15,450 nt of DNA from Phycisphaerae bacterium (lineage in GTDB: Bacteria; Planctomycetota; Phycisphaerae; JAAYCJ01), in NCBI GenBank assembly GCA_012514125.1, contig JAAZAW010000126.1:1-15450 (forward strand), given 5' to 3'. Both the position numbers and the translations under genes were made by a program. How positions within the stretch are numbered: the first letter of the stretch is position 1; the number at the start of each line of letters is the position of its first letter. Positions 1 through 7,700 of this stretch are shown here, piece after piece. The notes beneath the pieces were generated by a model. The model ran no database searches. It saw only the letters and a list, made by a program, of their open reading frames with translations, and was not told the DNA's origin.

Positions 1-16
1 ATTCCGGAGTACCAAA

Positions 17-1195
17 ATGACTCAACTAAATGTGCTCATCGTCGGCGGAGGAATGATTTCCCAGGAAGTGATTCTTCCCACCGTCTTTCAACAACGCCGG
101 GCAGGCAAAATCCGCGATGTCCTGGTTGCCAGCCGTCGTGCGCAAACCATCCAAACCCTTCGGCGGCAATTTCCCAACGAAAATTTCCACGCCTGGCCCG
201 ATCCCGACACCGTCAACCCGCAGGAGTCTTTTCCCGATATCTATCGCGACGCAATTCAAAAACTCAAACCTCCCGGCGCCGTCATCGTCGCGACACCCGA
301 CCACCTTCATACTCCCGTCATTCTGTGCGCGATTGACAACGGTTTTGACGTCATCGTTCAAAAACCGCTCTGCCTTGACATAGCCGACGCCCGAAAAATT
401 CTCCAGACAGCCCAGACAGCCCAACGATACGTCTACACCGATTTCCACAAACGCCACGACCCCGCCCTTCGCGCTTGCCAGTATAAATATCGGCGGGGAC
501 TCCTCGGCGAAGCGCTTTGCAGCCACGCCTGGATCGAAGAGCGCCGCGAAATGCCCCTGAAAAATTTCGCACTCTGGGCCGAACAATCCAGCAGTTTCGA
601 ATACATCGGCTGTCATTACGTCGATATGTTCCATTTCATCACAGGACTGATGCCGCGAAAGGTTATCGCCTTCGGCCAGAAAAAATTCCTCCCCGAACAC
701 GGCAAAAACGCCTTTGATGCCGTCCAGGCGATTATCGAATGGGAAAACGGCTCGGTGCAATATGTCCAGTCGTCCTGGGTCCTGCCCGACGCCAACCCCA
801 ACCTGACGAACCAGGGATTTCAGATCACCTGCACCGAAGGCGAATTCCGAGCCGACAATGCCGACCGGAACAGCAATTTTGTCTCCACCCCAAACGGGTT
901 CGAACGCTTCAACCCGCACTTTTTCAAACCCTACCTGGATTGGGACAACTTTGATCGGGACTATTGGACAGGCTATGGCGGCGAAAGCATCATCCAGCCG
1001 ATCGACGATATCATCAAACTCCACCAGCACCCCGAAAGGAGAAAACAGTTCCTCGCCGATTTTGAAAAAACTCGGCCCGTTCCCCGCCAAGCCATGATCG
1101 CCACCGCGGTCATCCAAGCTGCGAGAATGAGTCTCGATCGGCACAATGCACCCGTTATTCTAGATCAAAACCTGAATCTGCATTGCGATATCTGA
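17..1195 (+). CDS. Gfo/Idh/MocA family NAD(P)-dependent oxidoreductase
   Basis: This is a predicted soluble dehydrogenase of 392 residues acting on a sugar, sugar derivative or cyclitol; the substrate cannot be told. The N-terminus is a Rossmann nucleotide-binding fold with a beta strand and glycine turn (LIVGGGMIS, residues 7-15). It is followed by the family's ATPDHLH segment (92-98) and by QKP at 115-117, the position of the usual EKP motif whose lysine is catalytic. GCHYVD (198-203) supplies the expected active-site histidine and aspartate of the C-terminal alpha/beta domain. The ATG at 17 has a GGAG ribosome site at 6-9, seven bases upstream, so the start is good. The Glu-to-Gln change in EKP is the only oddity. 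The next gene is a second member of the same superfamily but is only distantly similar. Family assignment is secure; the reaction is unknown. Confidence 0.9.
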   Translation: MTQLNVLIVGGGMISQEVILPTVFQQRRAGKIRDVLVASRRAQTIQTLRRQFPNENFHAWPDPDTVNPQESFPDIYRDAIQKLKPPGAVIVATPDHLHTPVILCAIDNGFDVIVQKPLCLDIADARKILQTAQTAQRYVYTDFHKRHDPALRACQYKYRRGLLGEALCSHAWIEERREMPLKNFALWAEQSSSFEYIGCHYVDMFHFITGLMPRKVIAFGQKKFLPEHGKNAFDAVQAIIEWENGSVQYVQSSWVLPDANPNLTNQGFQITCTEGEFRADNADRNSNFVSTPNGFERFNPHFFKPYLDWDNFDRDYWTGYGGESIIQPIDDIIKLHQHPERRKQFLADFEKTRPVPRQAMIATAVIQAARMSLDRHNAPVILDQNLNLHCDI

Positions 1196-1242
1196 CCGTC
1201 TGAACCCGGATGCTGAACGAAGGCTGGAACTTTTTGATTTTT

Positions 1243-1273
1243 TTGTAAGATTTTTACGTTTAAACGATACAAT
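1243..1273 (+). promoter_or_regulatory. possible promoter for the second oxidoreductase gene
   Basis: A -10-like TACAAT lies at 1268-1273, with a weak -35-like TTGTAA at 1243-1248 and a 19-base spacer, in the AT-rich gap between the two oxidoreductase genes. The spacer is longer than the optimum and the -35 matches only four of six positions, so the two genes could instead be co-transcribed. Confidence 0.25.
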
Positions 1274-1293
1274 AATTGCTTGTTACTTTTATT

Positions 1294-1299
1294 AAAGGA
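1294..1299 (+). promoter_or_regulatory. ribosome binding site deciding the start at 1306
   Basis: AAAGGA ends six bases before the ATG at 1306. The frame is open further upstream to a TTG at 1276, but that codon would put the ribosome site inside the gene, so 1306 is preferred. Confidence 0.6.
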
Positions 1300-1305
1300 T
1301 TTGCG

Positions 1306-2529
1306 ATGATGTCAGTGGTTAAAAATATTAAAGACAACTCTATTCGATCAAAAATGAAAATTGCCATTGTTGGAGCCGGTGGACGAACGACCACCTTTTT
1401 GAACTACTTTTCGCAACATCCCAGCGAAGGGGAAGTGGTCGGCATCAGCGATGTGATCCCGGAAAAAGCCGAACTACTGTTAAAATATTACAAGATCAAT
1501 GCACAGGTCTTTAAAGACACCGAAAAAATGCTCGACACCGTAAAACCGGACGCGGTGATTATTTGCACGCCCGATTTTGCGCACGTCGAACCTTCCGTCC
1601 TGGCTTTGAAGCAAAAAATTCATGTGCTTTGCGAAAAACCCATGTCCACTACTCTCGAAGACTGCGACAAGATCATCGAAGCCGCCAAAAAATCTTCCGC
1701 GATCTTCTATCTCGGATTCAATCTCCGACATGGTCCGGTCCACGCCACCGTTCACGAGGTCATCACTTCAGGCCGGCTCGGTAAGATCACCACCATTGAA
1801 GCCAATGAATATTATTATGGTGGAAAAACCTATTTCCGCCGGTGGAATCGTTTCCAGAAATTCGGCGGCGGACTCTGGATTACCAAAGCTTGCCACGATT
1901 TCGACCTGCTCAACTGGATGGCCGGCGCCGATCCTGCGAGTGTTTACGCAACCGCCAGTTTATCTCACTACAAAGCCAACCCGCAAGGGGCCGAGCAATG
2001 CCGGCATTGCCAAATTCAGCATGAATGTCCCGATTTCTTCGACGTCTTTACCACTCAACCCAGCGAATGGGAACAAGTCTGGAAAGAAATTCGAATGACC
2101 ACGGAAAAAAATGGCGGCGAGCCGGCGGACCTGTGCCTCTTTAACGCAAAAAAAGATACCTTCGACAACGGAATCGCCGTCGTCAACTATAAAAACGATA
2201 TCCGGGCCACCTACACCGTGAACGTCCTGGCATCGCGAAGTTCCCGACAGATGCGCGTCATCGGAACCGACGGAATGCTCGAAGCCGACATGGAACACGG
2301 TTCGATTGAAGTGATCGAACGTCACAGCGGCAGGAAACACACCTATGACCTTCGCGAAATGATCGCCGGCGGTCACGGCGGAGCCGACGACCGCATGATT
2401 AAGGATTTCCTCCATACTTGTCATCTGGGTAAAAAACCCAAATGCGGCTGGTCCGAAGGACGCCTGGCCGTTGAAGTCGCCCTGGCCGCCAGAGAATCCT
2501 GCCAGCGCGGTTCGGTCGTCAAACTTTAA
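1306..2529 (+). CDS. Gfo/Idh/MocA family oxidoreductase with four-cysteine insertion
   Basis: This is a predicted NAD(P)-dependent sugar-type dehydrogenase of 407 residues. The Rossmann fold begins at KIAIVGAGGR (18-27), followed by ICTPDFAH (86-93) and a canonical CEKP (109-112) with the catalytic lysine. A GGGLWITKACHDFD segment (187-200) carries the lysine and histidine expected in the active site. An insertion in the C-terminal domain holds Cys232, Cys235 and Cys241 (C-x2-C-x5-C) plus Cys277; I recall a similar four-cysteine cluster in one branch of this superfamily, where it probably binds a metal. The ATG at 1306 was chosen for its AAAGGA ribosome site; ATGs at 1309 and 1354 are alternatives, the last giving a more typical short N-terminus. 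The gene follows another oxidoreductase by 110 bases and precedes a glycosyltransferase by 73, suggesting shared sugar metabolism. Substrate unknown. Confidence 0.9.
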   Translation: MMSVVKNIKDNSIRSKMKIAIVGAGGRTTTFLNYFSQHPSEGEVVGISDVIPEKAELLLKYYKINAQVFKDTEKMLDTVKPDAVIICTPDFAHVEPSVLALKQKIHVLCEKPMSTTLEDCDKIIEAAKKSSAIFYLGFNLRHGPVHATVHEVITSGRLGKITTIEANEYYYGGKTYFRRWNRFQKFGGGLWITKACHDFDLLNWMAGADPASVYATASLSHYKANPQGAEQCRHCQIQHECPDFFDVFTTQPSEWEQVWKEIRMTTEKNGGEPADLCLFNAKKDTFDNGIAVVNYKNDIRATYTVNVLASRSSRQMRVIGTDGMLEADMEHGSIEVIERHSGRKHTYDLREMIAGGHGGADDRMIKDFLHTCHLGKKPKCGWSEGRLAVEVALAARESCQRGSVVKL

Positions 2530-2602
2530 TGATAGTTTAATAAAACTTCTCCGGAAAAGGTTATCGCGTCCTTGTCATTGTGGTTAAAATATCACAATTG
2601 AA

Positions 2603-4261
2603 ATGGCGTCGAAAAAAAAGCTACAACATCTGTTTGAACTCCGAAGCCCCTGGTGGTTGCCGGTACTGGCTTTGCTATGCCTGATCGTCTGGACCCGACA
2701 AATCCACCTCGGCGGTCTGAGCTGGTCCGACGCGCCCCAGCATGCCCTTGATGGAGCATTCATTCTCGACCTGGTCCGCGACATGCCCGCGCACCTCAAC
2801 CAATGGGCACAGGAATATTATCTGCGATATCCCAATCTCGGCATCGTCACCTTTTATCCGCCATTTTTCGCCGCTGTCGAAGCGGTCTTTTACTCCATTC
2901 TCGGCGTATCGATCTTAACCGCCCGACTCTGCGTCGTCGCCTTCGCCCTGACAGGTTTGATCGCGATGTATTGGGTGACACGTCAACTTTTCGATCGGAC
3001 CACCGCCCTGATCGCCGCAGGCCTCTGGGCCACCTTGCCCACCACCGTTCTCTGGTCCCGGCAGGTCATGCTCGAAGTGCCCACCGTGGCCATGCTGTTG
3101 ATTTGTCTGGGTTGTTATCTTAAATATCGCTCGACGAACTCGATTCTTTGGTTAAGCCTCACTACGGTGTCGATCATCCTGGCGTTTTTCACCAAACAAT
3201 GGGCGATTTTCTTCGCCGGTGTCATTTTTATCGATCTGCTTATCACGCTCGGATTCAAAAAAACGTTCATCCCGCGGCATTGGATCGCGATGGGATCGGT
3301 TGTCGTTGTCATCGGCTTGTACACGCTCTTTAGTTCGCGCTACGCCGCGCTTTCGAGCCTTTTGGTGCGAGGCGAGGACGGCTGGCGGCATTTATTCTCC
3401 ATTGAGAACTGGATTTTTTATCTTAAAGCCATGCCTGAAGTTCTCAGCTGGCCTATGGTGGCGTTTACCGCCCTGGGGCTGCTCATCGCTGTTTCGTCCA
3501 ATACGATTCATCAACTGCGAACACCGATGCTCTGGGCTGTGGTATTTTTTCTCTTCGCCAGTATCATCGCGTACAAGGAACCGCGATATTTTTATCTTTT
3601 CGTTCCATCGGCGGTGATCCTCACCGCCGGCGGTTTGATTCACGGGCTGGAAAAAACCAATCTTGCCTGGGCCGGCAGAGGATTGCTGATGACGATGATC
3701 GTCATGCAACTGATTAACGGCTGGTTTCAGAGTCCCAATCGCCTGGGCGGCTTTGCCCCCGCCGCTGGATTAATCGCGCAAAAGCCAGACGCCGATCTGG
3801 TTCTCATCGACGCCGCCAGGGAAGGCGACTTTATTTTCGCCCTGCGAAGCATCCAGGGACCCAGCGGAAAAATCATTCCCCTGCGCGCCAGCAAACTTCT
3901 TTATTCGCGTGCAGCCCGACGGCGATGGGCGTACCAGGCTCATGTAAAAAACGAATCACAAATCCTGAAATTGATTCGCGATTACGGGATCCGTTATCTT
4001 GTCGTCGAAAGCGGCCTGCCGAACGTGCCGGACTGGGAAGATTATTTTCCGCCCCCTTCGCAGATACTGCGAAATGTGTTGAAACAAAAAAACAACTTCG
4101 AAAAAATCGCTTCGTACCCCATCAGCTCCGACGCGGTCTGGAAAAACGTCACCATCGACGTCTATCGTTATCGCGGCCATCTGGGTCCTTTGAAAAAATC
4201 CGTCACCTTCCCCATGCCCTCCGTCGGGAAAGATGTGACGATTCCCCTGCCGAATCGATAG
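2603..4261 (+). CDS. GT39/ArnT-like multi-pass membrane glycosyltransferase
   Basis: This is a 552-residue integral membrane protein. It resembles the GT39/PMT_2 group, which transfers a sugar from a polyprenyl-phosphate donor to lipid or protein on the outer face of the cytoplasmic membrane. The first hydrophobic segment (about 17-31) leads to an outward loop with WSDAPQHALDG (41-51), where the family carries its acidic catalytic residues, and FYPPFF (84-89). Another family-like loop, VMLEVP, is at 155-160. Around ten further hydrophobic segments run to about residue 370, after which a soluble domain of about 180 residues follows. No good ribosome site precedes the ATG at 2603, so the exact start is less certain. 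It follows the two oxidoreductase genes on the same strand, compatible with a small glycan locus. Acceptor and donor cannot be deduced. Confidence 0.8.
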   Translation: MASKKKLQHLFELRSPWWLPVLALLCLIVWTRQIHLGGLSWSDAPQHALDGAFILDLVRDMPAHLNQWAQEYYLRYPNLGIVTFYPPFFAAVEAVFYSILGVSILTARLCVVAFALTGLIAMYWVTRQLFDRTTALIAAGLWATLPTTVLWSRQVMLEVPTVAMLLICLGCYLKYRSTNSILWLSLTTVSIILAFFTKQWAIFFAGVIFIDLLITLGFKKTFIPRHWIAMGSVVVVIGLYTLFSSRYAALSSLLVRGEDGWRHLFSIENWIFYLKAMPEVLSWPMVAFTALGLLIAVSSNTIHQLRTPMLWAVVFFLFASIIAYKEPRYFYLFVPSAVILTAGGLIHGLEKTNLAWAGRGLLMTMIVMQLINGWFQSPNRLGGFAPAAGLIAQKPDADLVLIDAAREGDFIFALRSIQGPSGKIIPLRASKLLYSRAARRRWAYQAHVKNESQILKLIRDYGIRYLVVESGLPNVPDWEDYFPPPSQILRNVLKQKNNFEKIASYPISSDAVWKNVTIDVYRYRGHLGPLKKSVTFPMPSVGKDVTIPLPNR

Positions 4262-4296
4262 GCTCAATCACTACGATTTCTTAAAGTTTGGATTCT

Positions 4297-4357
4297 TCGA
4301 CCCTTCGACAAGCTCAGGGTCCGAAACGACGACACAACTAAATCAAAAGTATATTAC
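4297..4357 (+). repeat. REP-like repeat, copy 1
   Basis: This copy begins with a short imperfect palindrome-like core (CCCTTCGACAAGCTCAGGG, 4301-4319) and continues through TCCGAAACGACGACACAACT to AAATCAAAAGTATATTAC. The core is of a type I recall as widespread in bacterial genome assemblies. The same core and tail recur inverted at 4511-4588 and directly, more diverged, at 4616-4674. Confidence 0.75.
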
Positions 4358-4567
4358 TTTGTATGAATTAGATTTTTAAAACATCGAAGAAATTGATTGA
4401 TTTGTGCAAATGGATCGAGATGTTTGGCAATGTGGAAGTTTTGGGGTATGATATGGTAGTGTTTGAAAGACTTGGACTTGCAGCATTTGAGTTTGACGGG
4501 TACAACTAGGGTGATACGCTTTTGATTTAGTCGTGTCGTCGCATGAAAAATACCAGAATTTCGATCG
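4354..4567 (-). pseudogene. possible relic of a Y1 (IS200/REP-associated) transposase
   Basis: On the minus strand a short open frame ends with a stop at 4354-4356. It reads in order GIFHATTRLNQKRIT, then YHIIPQNFHI, then INQFLRCFKNLIHTK. This order recalls REP-associated tyrosine transposases, which have an early F-H-x-T-x-R type strand, a Y-x-x-M-P-N-H-x-H motif carrying the HUH metal-binding histidines, and a later I-x-x-F-x-x-x-F-K helix. Here the first HUH histidine appears to be Gln-Asn, the spacing between the first two motifs is too short, and the catalytic tyrosine region is missing, so the product could not be active. The piece lies between copy 1 and inverted copy 2 of the REP-like repeat, and part of copy 2 encodes its N-terminal motif. 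The resemblance is by eye only. Confidence 0.35.
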
Positions 4568-4588
4568 CTGAGCTTGTCAAAGGGTCGA
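4511..4588 (-). repeat. REP-like repeat, copy 2 (inverted)
   Basis: Read on the minus strand, 4588-4568 gives TCGACCCTTTGACAAGCTCAG, matching copy 1 with one change. 4541-4511 gives CGACGACACGACTAAATC followed by AAAAGCGTATCAC, matching the tail of copy 1 with a few transitions. The 26 bases between these blocks are unrelated to copy 1. With copy 1 it forms the arms of an inverted repeat around about 150 bases. Confidence 0.75.
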
Positions 4589-4615
4589 TGCGGCATGGTG
4601 TAACCAGGCAAAAGC

Positions 4616-4674
4616 CCCTTTGACTTTCCTCAGGGTCCGAAACTGCGACAATAGTAAAATCAGAAGCGTGTGAG
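4616..4674 (+). repeat. REP-like repeat, copy 3 (diverged, direct)
   Basis: CCCTTTGAC, then CTCAGGGTCCGAAAC, then GCGACA-x-TAGTAAAATCAGAAGCGTGTGAG align with copy 1 in the same order and orientation, with several substitutions and one inserted base. It ends about 34 bases before the start of the long anchored-protein gene. Confidence 0.6.
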
Positions 4675-4707
4675 AGATAAAAACGATTTTTTTACGGGGT
4701 CAGTTTG

Positions 4708-7700
4708 ATGGCGTTAAATCAAAAAAAGTCAGGTAAAAAAGAGACCACCATGCCTTCCAGGAATAAGCAATATATTCTTTTGGGCGTTGTGGTGGGTTTA
4801 TTTGCGTTCGCAGGCGTGATGTTTTTCTCCTACAGCGGAGGCAGCGGTGGAGGCGGAGGACCTAGCCAACCGGCGACGATGATGGAGCCTCAGTTTGGTG
4901 TTGGACCAGGAGGTCCAATGGGTCCTGCAGGACCGGCAATACCAGAGCCTGTGTCGTTAAGCAATATTGAAAAGCCCAAGGATGATCCGGTTGGAGCGCG
5001 TTTAATTTCGAAGATCGGAGAATATTTTAAGCGTTACGAAGCGGCGGTAAAGACCGGAAACTGGAAGGAATTGGGGGGGTGGGCGTATTCCCAGGGGCTT
5101 TATGTGGAGGGGATTTATAATGACGCTATGGACAACGGCGTTTCAAAACTTCGGCCCAGATTTCATGAAAATTTGGTGACGGTTACGGACCCGACGAGCG
5201 CTGAGACGGTGTTGATGAACCAGCAGGACTATGAAAAGACCCAGACGCAGAAGTTGTCGCGGAGGATGTTCTCATATCGGAAGACGGCGGAGCGGATTGC
5301 GTCGCTGGAAACGGGGATGGGCAGTTCGAATTTGGCGAATTTGGCGAGTTTACTGGTGGAGGCGGACACTCTTCGGGGGCGGGAGTTGTATTTTGAAAGC
5401 ATCAAAGACGAGAAATTTTATCCGATTTTGATGCGCGCGGTGGAACAGGGGTATCTGGGACATGAGTTGGAGAATCAGGCATGGCGGGGAAGCTGGGCAG
5501 AGCCTGTGCCAATGAATCTCTGGTTGCTTGAGCAGTTGATCGATCTGGACCCTTCGGTTTTTGAGCAGACGAAGAAGAAAGACGGTGAGAAGCCGGCAGA
5601 GGGTCCGATGGGGCCTGGTGGTCCCCCGCCGGGGATGTATCCTGGGATGGGGCCGATGGTTCAGGAGGTTTTGCCGGGGTTGGAGCATCGCAAGTTGCTG
5701 CTGTCGATTTTATCGCGTCGCGGCGGGATGGTGTCTTCGTCTTTGATCGGCAAACTTATCGCGAAGGACACCCACAACACGCTGTTGAAAGGGATCATGC
5801 AGGGGCAGGTGGATTCACGGTTGTTGATGCGTTTTAGTGGGATTTACGCGGAGCCTATGGTTGCGTCGTTGTCGGGGGCGTTTAAAACTCTTGATGTTTC
5901 GTCGCAGGGGTGGCCTGTGGTTGTCGAGTTGCTGGCGGGACTGAATAACGATCGGATCAATTATATGATTTTTGATCGTACGTCAGGGCAAGGAGTTTTG
6001 ACGGGACGGACGGTTTTTTTGCTTTGTGCGGGTTCGAGTGGTTATACGCTGGATGAATTGACGAAATTTGTGGAAAATTCGAAGGTTGCGGATGTTCCGG
6101 TGGAATCGATTGTGGCGATGTGGACAGAGATATCACCGCATGCGAAGCAATCGCTTTGGGGGGTGGTGAGCGCGTTGATTCCTGATGTGAATATTGGGGA
6201 TCCGCAGACGATGCCGATGGGTGGTATGCCGATGCCGGAAGAGTCGCGTCGGATTCGTGGGGTGAGAATGCCCGATGGAATGATGCCTCCCGGACCGGGG
6301 ATGCCGCCCGAAATGATGCCTCCACCGGGGATGATGCCGCCGCCGGGAATGCCGGGGTATCCGCCTGCCATGGTCATGCCGAGTGGTACGGGAGGGAAGT
6401 CTCAGGCGATGCGGACGCATGGATGGCCTTTGGAACGGCATTTTAAGGCAGGGGTGGATGGTGAATCGGCGAAAAAGTTTTTGATGGCGTTAGGTCGTTT
6501 GAAGGTGGATTCGAGCAAGGTGGCCAGGTCGAATATGGGGCCGGGGATGATGATGGGGCCGCCCATGATGGGAATGGGACCGATGACGGCAGGTGTGGAT
6601 GATATGGGTAAATTGCGGATTCGTCAGTCGGCATTGCGGAGCCTGGTGGTGCTGGACGATTCTTCGCTGGCGAATTATTATCGGGAATTGATCGATGATG
6701 CGCAGGTGGGAGATTTTGCACGGCTTGGGTTGTGTGTGCTGGATGATCGGGAGAGTATCAAGCCGTTGCTGAATCATTTCTGGAAACATCCGCTGGAGAT
6801 TAACACGGTTTTGACGTTGAACGGCGTGACAAACAACCCGGAGCTGGACAAGGTTGCAGCCAAGCCCGGGAAGATTTCTGTGCCGCTGGATGCGATGGGT
6901 TTGCCCAGGGCGGGGTGCAGTGCGCGGGACGCGATGATTTATTTCGATTATCGCGAGGCGGGGCAGGCGTTTTTGTCGGCACTGGGAGAGTTGATTACAC
7001 ACAAGGACCCATTTGACAATCCGCAGCAGGTTGCGGACGCGGTTTGCGCGTTGATTGAGGGGTTGGGTCAGTGGTCGGTACCGGAGACGGCTTCGACGCT
7101 GGCGGATCTGGTGGAATCAACGAGTGATTTCGGGCTTCGCGGGGACGCAGGGCCGGGCTATGGTTCGCCGGGGCAGAATTCATTGCCGATGCAGGTTCGT
7201 TTACGGGCGTTGTCGGTGCTTGGAGCGATTGGCGATTCAGAGTCAATGAATGTGATTTTGCGTTTGGCGACGTACAGCCGAAAGGGAGAAATTCTGGGTT
7301 TGGCGGCGCAGATGGCGTTGGCTAAGCGTGGTACGGCGGATGCGGGTTATTTGTTTTTAGATATGCTGGACCCCGCGAAGGCTGATAAGAGCGGGGCGAA
7401 CACCGGAAATATCGCGGCTCAGATTGCCAGGATCGATTCGGCGTTCAAGTCGGTGGAAGATATCGCGTTGTTGGGGCTTTCGCGGATCGAACTTAACGAG
7501 ATACAGGTTCCCCGTGCGATCCAATTGATCCGAACGTTTGGGGAGCAGAAAAACGCGAGTGTGCCGGATTTGCAGGAACGGTTGGTGTTGAGCTTGCTGC
7601 GTGCAGGACAGGGACCGGTTTTACACGCGATATCGGAGATGATCGACTCGGCACCGATAAAGACGGGGGCGGGCGCCCAGGAACCATTTTACTGGAACCA

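Noticed and set aside
26..1144. A 372-codon minus-strand open frame covering nearly all of the first oxidoreductase gene
   Set aside because: It is a shadow of the C-rich third positions of the real gene; the product has no recognisable motif and no ribosome site, while the + strand frame has full family motifs.
4262..4704. tRNA or other known RNA gene in the gene-free stretch
   Set aside because: No cloverleaf could be traced; the repeats and transposase-like frame explain most of the region.
5957..6441. Overlapping minus-strand frames rich in Ile/Pro/Gly or His/Arg inside the giant gene
   Set aside because: They mirror the low-complexity ATG/CCN repeats of the + strand coding sequence and have no independent support.
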